Origin: Ramlibacter aurantiacus
Lineage (GTDB): Bacteria; Pseudomonadota; Gammaproteobacteria; Burkholderiales; Burkholderiaceae_C
DNA: 64,000 nt
Direction: 5' to 3'
Assembly: GCF_016722895.1 (NCBI RefSeq)
Contig: NZ_JAEQNA010000001.1
Location: 1,550,001 to 1,614,000 of the forward strand
Under the pieces are notes generated by a model. The model had not been told where the DNA came from. It saw nothing but the letters and a program-made list of their open reading frames with translations, and did no database searches. The position numbers were made by a program, and so were the translations under genes. Positions 45,004-54,116 of the stretch are shown here, one piece after another. How positions within the stretch are numbered: the first letter of the stretch is position 1; each line of letters starts with the position of its first letter.

Positions 45004-45975
45004 TCACGAACGCGGCGGCTCCGCCTGGCGCGACGGTGCGCAGCTCAGGCCTCGCAAGGCCCGCTGCAACAGCTCCCGCGCACTGCCATCGTCACGCAGC
45101 CCCAGCGCACGGGATGCGGAGTCATCCAGCACCGGATAGCGCCCGTACACCGCCTCGACGGCCGGTTGGGCCTCGAAGCGGACCAGACCTGCGCGGTCGG
45201 TGCCGAACAGCTCGATGCCGGTCGCCACCACGTCGGCGAGCGACAGCCGCAAGACCGGCAACGGCCAGGCGCGGCGCGGGTCACTGCCGGCCAGGTCCAT
45301 GCCGGCGGCATGCACCAGGTTCTCGGCGCAGCGACGCGCCGACATCCACCAGGCGGTAGCCTGCGCGGAGACCGGGCAGGTGTAGGGCTGGCCTGCGGCC
45401 AGCGCGCGGATCACGTCGCTCATGAAGGCCGAGGCCAGCCCCGGCCCGCTGCTCGGGCGCGCCACGATGCCAGGCAGGCGCAGCGAGCGACCGTCGAGCA
45501 GCCCCCGGCGCGAGAAGTCGGCCAGCAGGACCTCGCAGGCCAGCTTGTGCGCACCGTAGGTGATGGGGGGACGCAGCGGCGTGGACGGATCGACGAGCGC
45601 CGGCAAGGCCGTGCCGTAGACGGCGATGGTGCTCGCGTACACCACCACCGGTGCCCGCTCGCCGGCCAGCGTCTCGAGCAGGCCGAGCGTACCCAGCAGG
45701 TTGATGCGCCGCCCCGCCTCGTAGTCGGCCTCGGACGCCCCACCGGGGAGGGCAGCGAGATGGAAGCACACGTCCGGCGCGAAGTCGGCCACCCGCCGCA
45801 GCACCTCGGGCGACGCGATGTCGCCGGCGATGGATAGGTCGCCCGCCTCCGGCAACTGCCGGTCCAGCAGCGCCAGCGCCTCGACGCGACGACCCGCCAC
45901 CTGGCCGGTCTCGCGCAGCAGCGCGACCAGGGTGGCACCGATGTAGCCGGCCGCGCCGGTGACCAGGACGCGCAT
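45004..45975 (-). CDS. NAD-dependent epimerase/dehydratase (D-erythronate dehydrogenase-like)
   Basis: A 323-aa extended short-chain dehydrogenase. The nucleotide loop is GAAGYIG at the N-terminus, with VYASTIAVYG for the catalytic Ser/Thr and YGAHK for Tyr and Lys. The FHLAALPGGASEADYEAG segment recalls DenD-type D-erythronate dehydrogenases. It is the last gene of the presumed catabolic operon, 68 bases after the FAH-family gene. Substrate not certain. Confidence 0.85.
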   Translation of the reverse strand: MRVLVTGAAGYIGATLVALLRETGQVAGRRVEALALLDRQLPEAGDLSIAGDIASPEVLRRVADFAPDVCFHLAALPGGASEADYEAGRRINLLGTLGLLETLAGERAPVVVYASTIAVYGTALPALVDPSTPLRPPITYGAHKLACEVLLADFSRRGLLDGRSLRLPGIVARPSSGPGLASAFMSDVIRALAAGQPYTCPVSAQATAWWMSARRCAENLVHAAGMDLAGSDPRRAWPLPVLRLSLADVVATGIELFGTDRAGLVRFEAQPAVEAVYGRYPVLDDSASRALGLRDDGSARELLQRALRGLSCAPSRQAEPPRS

Positions 45976-46043
45976 GTCAGTCCTTGAGGATCGCGGCGGC
46001 GCGCGGGGCGTGGCGGGAAGTCGGGCGGGTCATGGCGGCGGCC

Positions 46044-47027
46044 TCAATCGGGCCGGCGTGCGGGCACGATGCGCTGGTCGATGGCGCCGAACACCGGGCC
46101 GCCGACCGAGCGCGCCTCCATGCGGACGCGGTCGCCGAACTTCATGAAGGGCGTGGCCGGTGCGCCGCCGGCGATGGCTTCGATGGCGCGGCGTTCGGCG
46201 ATGCAGGCCGAGCCTTTCTGCCCGCCGGCGTTGGACACCGTGCCCGAGCCGATGATCGTTCCGGCCGAGAGGCGGCGGGTGGTGGCCGCGTGCGCGATGA
46301 GCTGATCGAAGCCGAAGTTCATCTCGCGCCCGTTCGGGTTGCCGAACCAAGCGCCGTTCAGTTCGATGGCGAGGTCCAGGCTGACGCGCGTGTCCTGCCA
46401 GGCGTCGCCGATCTCGTCGGGCGTGACCGCCACCGGCGCGAAGCTGGACGAGGGCTTGGCATGGAAGAACCCGAAGCCGCGCTTCATCTCGAACGGGGCC
46501 ATGGCGCGCAGGCTCACGTCGTTGATCTGCACCAGCAGCAGGATGCGGCCGCGCGCCTGGGCGGCGCTGCAGGACATGGGCACGTCGTCGACGATGACGC
46601 CGAACTCGCCCTCGAAGTCGATGCCGTGCGCCTCGTCCGGCAGCGGCACGTCGTCGCAGGGGCCGAGCAGGTCGTCCGAGCCGCCCTGGTACATCAGCGG
46701 CACGGTCTGCACCTCGGGGATGGGTGGCAAGCCGAAGGCCTGCTGCATCAGCTCGCCGTGGTTGAGGAAGGCCGAGGCGTCGCACCACTGGGGCGCGCGC
46801 GGCAGCGGGGCGGCGGCCTGGCGCGGATCGAAGGGTGTCGATGGCACGTGCCCGGCGTTCAACTGTTCATAGAGCGCCTGCAGGCGCGGGGCCGTGCGGT
46901 CCCAGGATTCGATGGCCGCGATGAGCGTGGGCGCGATGTCGCGGGCGTCGGCCGCGCGCTGCAGGTCGCGCGAGACGACGACCAGGCGGCCGTCCTTGCC
47001 GCCGTTCTTGAGGCTTGCGAGTTTCAT
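46044..47027 (-). CDS. Fumarylacetoacetate hydrolase family protein
   Basis: A 327-aa FAH-fold enzyme with metal-binding carboxylates in GIDFEGEFGVIVDDVP and the C-terminal GTIIGSGTVSNAGG segment. The family hydrolyses or decarboxylates ring-cleavage products in aromatic degradation. Its place in an operon with a monooxygenase, an extradiol-type dioxygenase and an alpha/beta hydrolase supports a late step of a meta-cleavage-like route. The exact reaction is not predictable. Confidence 0.9.
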   Translation of the reverse strand: MKLASLKNGGKDGRLVVVSRDLQRAADARDIAPTLIAAIESWDRTAPRLQALYEQLNAGHVPSTPFDPRQAAAPLPRAPQWCDASAFLNHGELMQQAFGLPPIPEVQTVPLMYQGGSDDLLGPCDDVPLPDEAHGIDFEGEFGVIVDDVPMSCSAAQARGRILLLVQINDVSLRAMAPFEMKRGFGFFHAKPSSSFAPVAVTPDEIGDAWQDTRVSLDLAIELNGAWFGNPNGREMNFGFDQLIAHAATTRRLSAGTIIGSGTVSNAGGQKGSACIAERRAIEAIAGGAPATPFMKFGDRVRMEARSVGGPVFGAIDQRIVPARRPD

Positions 47028-47070
47028 GAGGTGTGATCTTGCGTGAATCAGCGGCGTGTCGAGCCGCAGG

Positions 47071-48396
47071 CTAGAACGTCCCGCGCGGAATCTCCTGCGC
47101 CGAGAAGCCGCCGTAGGCCTTCGCGTCCTCCGGGATCGGCGGCAACTCGTCGTTCCAGGACTCCCACAACGCCTTGAGGGTTGCCAGCCGTCCGGGCTCG
47201 CGCCGGGCCAGGTTGGCGCGCTCCCGCGCGTCCACGTTCAGGTTGAACAGGTAGTCGATGCCATCCATGTGCAGGTACTTCCAGCCGTCCTGCACCAGCG
47301 CCCGCTGGCCCCGGTGCTTCATGCGCCAGGCCAGCACGCCCGGGCGACGCCAGGCGGCATCGGCGAACAGCGGCTGCAGGTCCACCCCGTCCAGCGGATG
47401 CGACGCGGGAATCCCGGCCCCGCCCGCGGCCAGCATGGTGGCGGTCCAGTCCATGGTCAGGCTGGGGCAGTCGCTCACCTGCCCCGCCGCGATGCGCGCC
47501 GGCCAGCGGGCGATCAGCGGCACGCGGATGCCACCTTCGAGCAGGTCCATCTTCTGGCCCGCGAAAGGCCAGACGTTGGAGAAGCGTTCGCCGCCGTTGT
47601 CGCTGGTGAAGACCACCAGCGTGTCCTCGGCCAGCCCCTTGCGCTCCAGCGCGTCCAGCAACCAGCCGATTCCCTCGTCCATGTGATGGATCATGCGGTG
47701 ATAGGTCGCCAGCGATCCGCCGTCGGTGTGGACGCCGTGGGTGGCGGTGCGTCGGGATTCCTCGGCGTCGTCGCGGGTGAGCCAGGGCCAGTGCGGCGCG
47801 CTGTAGTGCAGGCTCAGCAGGAAGGGCTGTTCGCCCGATTGCCGCTCGACGAAGTCCACCGCGCGCCGGCTCAGCAGGTCGGTCATGTAGCCCTCGCGCT
47901 GGACTTCGGTCTCGTTGTCCCAGAGGTCGTGCCCGCCACGCGGGCCGGTGTGCGCGAAATAGTCGACACCGCCGGAGTGGAAGCCGAAGTACTCCTGGTA
48001 GCCCGACAGCCGCGGGCCGAAGTGCGGGGGGTAGCCCAGGTGCCACTTGCCCACCAGCGCCGTGCGATAGCCGGCTTGTCCCAGCAGGGACGGCAGGCTC
48101 GGATGCTCGGGCGGCAGGCCCAGGATCTTGTCGCCCTTGGCATTGGCGATGGGTTCCTCGGCCGCTCCGCGCAGGCGGTACTGCCAGCGGCCGGTCATCA
48201 GCGCGAAGCGCGTCGGCGAACACACCGCCGAATTCGAGTAGCCGTGGGTGCAGCGCAGGCCTTGCGCGGCCAGCCGGTCGAGGTTGGGCGACACATCGAC
48301 GGGCTGGTTCATCACGTCGCGCGCGCCGGTGCAGCCCAGGTCGGCCCAGCCCAGGTCGTCGGCCAGGATGAAGATGAAGTTCGGGCGTGTGCTCAT
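47071..48396 (-). CDS. Sulfatase (type I, formylglycine-dependent)
   Basis: A 441-aa alkaline-phosphatase-superfamily sulfatase starting MSTRPNFIFILADDLGWADLG. Metal ligands D13 and D14, the nucleophile C59 in AVCSPTR (to be converted to formylglycine), GKWHLG, and SDNGGE near residue 275 complete the active site. No signal peptide, so it should work in the cytoplasm on an imported sulfate ester. The frame is open 20 codons upstream, but MSTRPN is the normal family start. Embedded in the catabolic operon, which suggests an aryl or alkyl sulfate substrate. Confidence 0.92.
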   Translation of the reverse strand: MSTRPNFIFILADDLGWADLGCTGARDVMNQPVDVSPNLDRLAAQGLRCTHGYSNSAVCSPTRFALMTGRWQYRLRGAAEEPIANAKGDKILGLPPEHPSLPSLLGQAGYRTALVGKWHLGYPPHFGPRLSGYQEYFGFHSGGVDYFAHTGPRGGHDLWDNETEVQREGYMTDLLSRRAVDFVERQSGEQPFLLSLHYSAPHWPWLTRDDAEESRRTATHGVHTDGGSLATYHRMIHHMDEGIGWLLDALERKGLAEDTLVVFTSDNGGERFSNVWPFAGQKMDLLEGGIRVPLIARWPARIAAGQVSDCPSLTMDWTATMLAAGGAGIPASHPLDGVDLQPLFADAAWRRPGVLAWRMKHRGQRALVQDGWKYLHMDGIDYLFNLNVDARERANLARREPGRLATLKALWESWNDELPPIPEDAKAYGGFSAQEIPRGTF

Positions 48397-48413
48397 CGCG
48401 TTCTCAAGCTTTC

Positions 48414-49382
48414 TCAATCGAGCGCAAGGTTCAGGCGCTTGAGCACGCTTTGCCATTGCGCCGATACGCGCTGCAGCTCTTTTTGGGCCGCTTCCGGCGT
48501 GGTGCCTTCCGGCTTGTTGCCGTTGGCCGAGAAGGCCTCGTTTACTTCGGGCGTCCGGATGGTCTCGTCAAGCGCCTTCTGGAATCTCGCCTGGACGTCC
48601 GCCGGCACTGCGCGGTGACCGAACATGGCCACGTAAAAGTTGACTTCGAAATCCTTGAAGCCCTGCTCCTGCAGGGTGGCGATCTGCGGCATGGTGCTCA
48701 CGCGCTCGCGGGTCGAGGTGGCGACGCCAAGAAGACGGCCAGCCCGCACGTGCTCCTGGACCGTGGACGCCGGCAGGAAGGCGCAGTCCACCTGCCCGCC
48801 GATTAGGTCCTGCACGGCCGGCGCCGGGCCCCGGTAGGGCACGTGGGTCATCCTGAATCCAGCGCGCTCCATCATGAGTTCCATGGTCACGTGCGCGGGC
48901 GATCCGGCGCCGCTACTGGCGAAGCTCATGGGCTGGGCCTTGGCGCGTTGGACGACGTCCTGCGCCGACTTCACCTGCGTCGACGGGTGGCAAGCCAACA
49001 CGAAGATCAGGCTGGAGACCAGGTTGGTGGGCACCACTTCGCTGGTCTTGAAACCGACGTTCTTGTAGATGGCGGGGTTGATGGTCCAGGTGGTGTCCGG
49101 ACCGATCAGCCAGCTATGGCCGTCGGGGGCGGAGCGCGCGAGATCGGCAAAGCCGATGTTGCCGCCGGCGCCGGGCTTGTATTCGATGATTACGGGCTGA
49201 CCCAGGCGCTTGGACAGACCGTCGGAGATGGTGCGGATCACCCGCTCGGGCCCGCCACCCGGTGCGTAGGGGGCGATCAGGCGGATCGGCTTGCTGGGCC
49301 AGTTCGGCGTCGTTTGCGCAAGAGCGGCCAGCGGAGCGGCCACGGCGAGCGTCACCGCCAGCAGGTTACGGATTGGGTTCAT
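48414..49382 (-). CDS. Bug/TctC-type periplasmic solute-binding protein (1)
   Basis: A 322-aa exported protein with signal peptide MNPIRNLLAVTLAVAAPLAALA. The Bug-family hallmarks are WPSKPIRLIAPYAPGGGPE, GQPVIIEYKPGAGGNIG and THVPYRGPAPAVQDLIGGQV. These bind carboxylated compounds for tripartite (TctABC) uptake or as sensors. It is a tandem paralogue of the next gene, 4 bases away. No TctA/TctB genes are in the window. Confidence 0.93.
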   Translation of the reverse strand: MNPIRNLLAVTLAVAAPLAALAQTTPNWPSKPIRLIAPYAPGGGPERVIRTISDGLSKRLGQPVIIEYKPGAGGNIGFADLARSAPDGHSWLIGPDTTWTINPAIYKNVGFKTSEVVPTNLVSSLIFVLACHPSTQVKSAQDVVQRAKAQPMSFASSGAGSPAHVTMELMMERAGFRMTHVPYRGPAPAVQDLIGGQVDCAFLPASTVQEHVRAGRLLGVATSTRERVSTMPQIATLQEQGFKDFEVNFYVAMFGHRAVPADVQARFQKALDETIRTPEVNEAFSANGNKPEGTTPEAAQKELQRVSAQWQSVLKRLNLALD

Positions 49383-49386
49383 CGCA

Positions 49387-50376
49387 TCACTCCAGGTTGA
49401 CGTTGAGGCGGCGCACCAGCCCCTGCCATTGGTCGGACAGGCGCTGCAGTTCCTTGAGCGAGGCGTCGGCCGTCATGCCCTCGGGCCGGTTGGCGTTGCC
49501 CGCGAAAGCCTCCAGCACTTCGGGCGTGCGGATGGTCTCGGCCAGCGCGTTCTCGAAGCGCGTGCGGATCTCGGCCGGCACGCCGCGCGGGGCGAAGAAG
49601 CCCACGTAGAAAGTGGCGTCGAAGTCCTTGAAGCCCTGCTCGGCCAGCGTGGGCACGTCCGGCAGCGAAGCAGGCCGGTACCGGGTGGCGGCGGCCACGC
49701 CGTTCAGGCGGCCGGACTTGATGTGCTCCTGCACGGTGGAGGCCGGCAGGAAGGAGCAATCGACCTGGCCGCCGATCAGGTCGGCCACCGCCGGGCCGGG
49801 GCCGCGGTAGGGCACGTGCGTCATCTCGAACCTGCCCGCTTCCATCATTCGCGCCATGGTCACGTGGGCCGAGCCGCCCGTGCCGGTGGAAGCGAAGGCC
49901 ATGGGCTTGCCGGACTTGGCGCGCGCGACCAGGTCCTGCGCCGTCTTCACGCCGCTGGACGGATGGCAGGCCAGCACCAGGCTCAGGCTGGAGATCAGGC
50001 TCACCGGCACGACGTCGGCCTGCTTGAAGCCGGTGTTCTTGTAGATGTGCGGGTTGATGGTCCAGGTGGTGTCGGTGGAGGTCACCCAGGTATAGCCATC
50101 CGCTTGGCCACGGGCCACCTCGGCGAAGCCGATGTTGCCGGACGCGCCGGGCTTGTACTCGATGATCACCGGCTGGCCCAGTCGCTTGCCCATGCCGTCG
50201 GCGATGGTGCGGATCACGCGCTCGGGACCACCACCGGGTGCGTACGCCGCGACGATGCGGATCGGCTTGACGGGCCAGTTGGCCTGCGCCTGCGCGCTGG
50301 CCATCAACGGAGTGGCCAGCGCCAGGGTGGTGGCCAGCAGCGTGCGCGGTGCGGGCAGCATTTGAAGGAATTGCAT
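49387..50376 (-). CDS. Bug/TctC-type periplasmic solute-binding protein (2)
   Basis: A 329-aa paralogue of the downstream Bug protein with the same blocks (WPVKPIRIVAAYAPGGGPE, GQPVIIEYKPGASGNIG, THVPYRGPGPAVADLIGGQV) and its own signal peptide (RTLLATTLALATPLMASAQA). The two are similar throughout and lie end to end, so they arose by tandem duplication. They may cover two related substrates of the operon. Confidence 0.93.
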   Translation of the reverse strand: MQFLQMLPAPRTLLATTLALATPLMASAQAQANWPVKPIRIVAAYAPGGGPERVIRTIADGMGKRLGQPVIIEYKPGASGNIGFAEVARGQADGYTWVTSTDTTWTINPHIYKNTGFKQADVVPVSLISSLSLVLACHPSSGVKTAQDLVARAKSGKPMAFASTGTGGSAHVTMARMMEAGRFEMTHVPYRGPGPAVADLIGGQVDCSFLPASTVQEHIKSGRLNGVAAATRYRPASLPDVPTLAEQGFKDFDATFYVGFFAPRGVPAEIRTRFENALAETIRTPEVLEAFAGNANRPEGMTADASLKELQRLSDQWQGLVRRLNVNLE

Positions 50377-50401
50377 GAGTTGTCTCCTAGGGGTGTTGGA
50401 C

Positions 50402-51532
50402 TCAGATCGGCTGGGCCAGCGCCATCAGCGACTCGCGCATGACCTGCGCGTGCTCGGCCTTGTCGCCGCCCTGGATCTCGAGGTCGCAGAGGCGGCCGGA
50501 GTTCTCGACCACCATGCGGCAGCGCTCCCAGCGGCGGTTCTCGAAGGCCGACAGCGCGGCGGGTACGTTCTCGGCCCGGGCCAGTTCTTCGGCCAGCACC
50601 AGCGCGTCCTCGATGCCGATGCAGGCACCCGAGGCCAGGTGCGGCGTGGTGGCATGCACCGCGTCGCCGATCAGGATCACCCGGCCACGGTGCCAGGGTC
50701 GCGGCAGCAGCAGCGATTCGAGCGGCCGGAAGACGATCTGCGACTGCGGTCCGATCTGTTCGCGCACCTGCTGCAGCAAGGGCGCGGGAAACGTCGACAG
50801 CAGCTCGCGCAGCCTGGGTGCGAACTGCGCGGGGTCGATGTGCTCGTTGGCCGGCCGGTCCTCGGTGAGGAAGAGATACATCGCCTCGCCCGACACCGGG
50901 TTCAGGCCCGCCTTGAGTTTGGGTCCTACCCACATCATCGCGTTCGTCACCTCGGCGGGGCGCGGCAGCACCGCGCGCCAGACCGCCTGGCCCACGTAGC
51001 GGGGCTTGGGCGCCTCCGGGAACAGGTGTTGTCGCATCTTCGAGTACAGCCCGTCCGAGCCGATGACGGCGTCGTAGCGCTGGCGGCGGCCGTCGGTGAA
51101 CACCACCTCGACACCCTCCGCGTCCTGCACGATCTCCTGGAAGCTGCAACCCAGGTGGACCTGCGTGCCGCTGGCGCGGGTGGCTTCCGCCATGAGCTTG
51201 GCCAGCACCGGTCGCATGATGCCGCCGCCGCCCGGCACGTCGGGTCCGGCGAGGCGCGGCGTCGGCAGCGTGGTGATCTTCTGGCCCGTGGGCGCGAGGA
51301 TGTCGACGCCGTCGCCGGCGTGGCCCTGCGCCAGGAAGGCGTCCAGGATGCCCAGCTGGCGGAAGGCGCGCAGCGTGGCGCCGCCCAGGCTGATGCCGGC
51401 GCCGTACGAGCGCCAGCCGGGATCGATCTCGCACAGGTCCACGGCGAAGCCGCGCCGGCGCAGGGCGATGGCCGCGGCCATGCCGGAGAAGCCGCCGCCG
51501 ATGACGAGGATGCGGCTGGTGGTGGGGTTCAT
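50402..51532 (-). CDS. FAD-dependent aromatic monooxygenase (class A)
   Basis: A 376-aa flavoprotein hydroxylase starting MNPTTSRILVIGGGFSGMAA with a GAGGAG site. The GxGxxG FAD motif, the DG motif (VIGSDGLYSKMRQ) and the GD motif (VILIGDAVHATTPHLASG) are all present. The class uses NAD(P)H and O2 to hydroxylate phenols, salicylates or hydroxypyridines. Its start overlaps the Rieske gene stop as ATGA. The gene set suggests ring hydroxylation before extradiol cleavage. Confidence 0.92.
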   Translation of the reverse strand: MNPTTSRILVIGGGFSGMAAAIALRRRGFAVDLCEIDPGWRSYGAGISLGGATLRAFRQLGILDAFLAQGHAGDGVDILAPTGQKITTLPTPRLAGPDVPGGGGIMRPVLAKLMAEATRASGTQVHLGCSFQEIVQDAEGVEVVFTDGRRQRYDAVIGSDGLYSKMRQHLFPEAPKPRYVGQAVWRAVLPRPAEVTNAMMWVGPKLKAGLNPVSGEAMYLFLTEDRPANEHIDPAQFAPRLRELLSTFPAPLLQQVREQIGPQSQIVFRPLESLLLPRPWHRGRVILIGDAVHATTPHLASGACIGIEDALVLAEELARAENVPAALSAFENRRWERCRMVVENSGRLCDLEIQGGDKAEHAQVMRESLMALAQPI

Positions 51533-51900
51533 GGGTTTGTCTCCTCGAAGGTGGGAAGGGGTAGCTGGACGAGCAGCTCGCCGGATTCGTTCTCGATCAG
51601 GGGCACGCGGGTGAGCGACTGGCCCAGGCACGGCCCCAGCGTGCACAGGCCGCTGGCGATGTCGAAGCGCGCGCCGTGCGCCGCGCACACGATGGCAGTG
51701 CGGTCGCCGCTCAGGTAGGCGTCCTTGCGCCAGGCCATGGGGGCGCCGCGCCAGTGCGGGCAGGCGTCCAGCCAGGCATGCACCCGGCTCGCCCGGCGCA
51801 CCACGAACAGCGCGTCGCGGCCCGACCCCGCCGGATCGAAGCCGCGCGAGCTGCCTTCGGGCACCTCGTCGGCGTGGCACAGCCGCACGTGCGCGTTCAT
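51529..51900 (-). CDS. Rieske [2Fe-2S] protein
   Basis: A 123-aa Rieske-fold ferredoxin-like protein starting MNAHVRLCHADEVPEG. The cluster ligands are C47-P-H49 and C72-A-A-H75 (ACPHWRGAP, VCAAHGARF). Soluble proteins of this type deliver electrons to oxygenases. It is coupled by ATGA to the flavin monooxygenase, which by family would not need a Rieske partner, so the pairing is notable. Confidence 0.92.
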   Translation of the reverse strand: MNAHVRLCHADEVPEGSSRGFDPAGSGRDALFVVRRASRVHAWLDACPHWRGAPMAWRKDAYLSGDRTAIVCAAHGARFDIASGLCTLGPCLGQSLTRVPLIENESGELLVQLPLPTFEETNP

Positions 51901-51914
51901 GTCCTCGCTCGCGA

Positions 51915-52868
51915 TCAGTGGTCGACCGCCACGCGCTGGGCGCCGGGGGGCGGGCCGCCGGGCGCCCACTTGTCGCGGTGCTGGAACAGGAACAGCTGCG
52001 ACGCGTCCGCGCCCATGGCGGCTTCGCGCGCGGTCCATTGGCCATCGTGCAGGTCCATGTCGGCGTCGTACTCGACGTGGCAACCCAGCGGGCTGTTGAA
52101 GTACCAGAACCAGTTGGAGCCGAACTTGTGCCGGCCCGGACCCCAGAACGACTGGTAGCCCTTGTTCACGAAGCGTGTGCCGGCCAGCATCACCTCGGTG
52201 GGCCCGCCCATGTGGAAGGTGAAGTGCTCGCAGCCCTTCATGTGCGGCGGCGTCTGGATCATGAAAAGCGTGTGGTGGTCGAGCGTTCCCGCCGGGCGCA
52301 GGAAGGGGCCGGCGCCGATGAAGCGGTCGGTGCAGACGAAGCCCAGGCGGGTGTAGAAGGCCTCGGCCTTGGCCGCGTCCGGCACGAAGTACACGACGTG
52401 CGACAGCGTGCGCGGCAGGGCCGTCATCTCGTCCTGCACGGCCCGCACGTTCACCGGGCGCTGCGGCGCCGCGCCGGGCGCATTCACGGTCTCGGCGGGC
52501 AATTGCAGCGGGCGCCGCACCGTGAGCTGGAAGCCCAGCACGAAGCCCATGTCGTCCACCGCCTCCAGCGAGCCGTCGGGCAATTGCTTCACCTCGCGGT
52601 CGCGTTGCAGCTCGGCGGCGATGGCGTCGAGCGTGGCGCGGTCGGCCACGCCATAGATGGTCTTGCGCAGCATGCTGGCGGTGCCCAGTGCCGGCGGCAG
52701 CGAGGCATCGTCCTTGGCGGCGATCTGCACGTAGGTGCCGTCCAGGCCCTCGAAGCGGTTGTCGCCCACGGGCTTCAAGCCGTAGTCGGTGAGGTACTGG
52801 GCGCAGGCGGCGGCGTCATCGACGCCGAAGACCAGGCCGTCGGGGCCGAGGATGTTGAACGGATTCAT
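51915..52868 (-). CDS. Extradiol-type (VOC) ring-cleavage dioxygenase
   Basis: A 317-aa two-module VOC protein. The likely iron ligands in the C-terminal module are His in TLSHVVYFV, His in TLDHHTLFM and Glu in CHVEYDADM, the 2-His-1-Glu set of type I extradiol dioxygenases. The N-terminal module (LVFGVDDAAACAQYLTDYGL) lacks them, as usual. The start has an AAAGGACA site. It sits 19 bases after the alpha/beta hydrolase gene. Confidence 0.9.
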   Translation of the reverse strand: MNPFNILGPDGLVFGVDDAAACAQYLTDYGLKPVGDNRFEGLDGTYVQIAAKDDASLPPALGTASMLRKTIYGVADRATLDAIAAELQRDREVKQLPDGSLEAVDDMGFVLGFQLTVRRPLQLPAETVNAPGAAPQRPVNVRAVQDEMTALPRTLSHVVYFVPDAAKAEAFYTRLGFVCTDRFIGAGPFLRPAGTLDHHTLFMIQTPPHMKGCEHFTFHMGGPTEVMLAGTRFVNKGYQSFWGPGRHKFGSNWFWYFNSPLGCHVEYDADMDLHDGQWTAREAAMGADASQLFLFQHRDKWAPGGPPPGAQRVAVDH

Positions 52869-52887
52869 GGCGTGTCCTTTGGAATGT

Positions 52888-54045
52888 TCAGGCGGTCCTG
52901 GCCTGGAGGGTTTCGGCCACCCAGTCGGCGATGTACTGGCCGGCGTTGATGCTGTTGTCGAAGCTGGAGTGCTGCACGCCGCCCTCGCGCTCGGTGAAGA
53001 CCTTCAGCTCGCGCTTGGGGCTGTTGACCAACTGCTCGTAGGTGCGGTGCGCCCACTTCAGCGGGATCTGCGAGTCCTTCTCGCCGTGTGTCACCAGGAA
53101 GGGCACCCGGATGCGGTCCAGGATGCCGTCCAGGTGCACGTTCTCGGCGATGCGCATGAAGTCGGGCAGGTCCTTGGCGCCCCAGACCCACTGCACGTGG
53201 GCCCAGTAGTGCGGCACGGGGAAGTCGCCTTCGCGTTCCAGGCGCTTCTTCTGCACGTCGCGCCAGTCGTGGTTGGCGCCCCAGGACACCCCGCAGGCGA
53301 AGCGCGGCTCGAAGGCCACGGCTCGCGGGCAGTAGTAGCCGCCCAGGGACACGCCTTCCAGGCCGATGCGCTTGGGGTCCACCTCATCGCGTTGCTCCAG
53401 CCAGTCGACCACGCGGCTGGCCCAGTGCTCGCTGTCGAAACGGGCGGTCAGGCCCTGCAGCCGCAGCGCCTCGCCGGTGCCTGGTTGGTCCACGATCAGC
53501 GAGGACACGCCGCGCCGGGCCAGCCACATCGGCAGGCCCACGCGGTACTTCATTTCCTTGGTCGAGTCGAGGCCGTTGACCTGCACCAGGACGGGCGCGC
53601 GGCCCCGCACGCCCTCGGCCCGCACATAGAGCGCCAACAGGTGCTTGCCCTCGTAGGGGATCTCGACGCGCTCGCAGTTCTCGCGCGACAGGCGCACGCC
53701 TTGGTCGAAGAGGTCCAGGCTGCGCCGGTACAGCTCGATGCGGCCCGGCGCGTCGTGCGCCTGCAGGCGCTCGCAGGTCAGCAGGTAGGTGGCGGCACGG
53801 TTGTACTTCTCGCCCGCCGAGAGCATCCAGCCGCGCGACTGGTCTTCCCCGGCCAGCTCGCACAACCGGTCCGCCATGCGCGACCAGGTCTCGCGGAAGG
53901 CGCGGGTGCCTGCGGCATCGGGTTGCCTGGACGCCTCCATCAGGGGCGCGCACATGATCTCGATCTCGCCGATGCGGGCACCCATCTCGATGGCCAGGTC
54001 GACCGAGAGGTTCCAGACGTAGTTGGTGGGAAAGTAGCGGAACAA
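52888..54045 (-). CDS. Alpha/beta hydrolase (2,6-dihydroxypseudooxynicotine hydrolase-like)
   Basis: A 385-aa hydrolase in which a helical N-terminal domain precedes the alpha/beta fold. The nucleophile is the Ser in EGVSLGGYYCPRA, an acid lies in HGEKDSQIP, and the His is in GGVQHSSF. The pattern resembles the DHPON hydrolase family, which cleaves C-C bonds in ring-fission products. I set the start at TTG 54045 (LFRYFPTNYVWN), preceded by GGAGA. The ATG at 54120 would put the coding region over the LysR operator-like palindrome and adds an unlikely Arg-rich leader. First gene of the catabolic operon. Confidence 0.87.
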   Translation of the reverse strand: MFRYFPTNYVWNLSVDLAIEMGARIGEIEIMCAPLMEASRQPDAAGTRAFRETWSRMADRLCELAGEDQSRGWMLSAGEKYNRAATYLLTCERLQAHDAPGRIELYRRSLDLFDQGVRLSRENCERVEIPYEGKHLLALYVRAEGVRGRAPVLVQVNGLDSTKEMKYRVGLPMWLARRGVSSLIVDQPGTGEALRLQGLTARFDSEHWASRVVDWLEQRDEVDPKRIGLEGVSLGGYYCPRAVAFEPRFACGVSWGANHDWRDVQKKRLEREGDFPVPHYWAHVQWVWGAKDLPDFMRIAENVHLDGILDRIRVPFLVTHGEKDSQIPLKWAHRTYEQLVNSPKRELKVFTEREGGVQHSSFDNSINAGQYIADWVAETLQARTA

Positions 54046-54116
54046 GCAGCGTCTCCGGTTGAAAGTGGCCGGAGAATAGGCAGCCCCGAGCCTCCTGAAA
54101 AATGGTTTCGCTCCAT

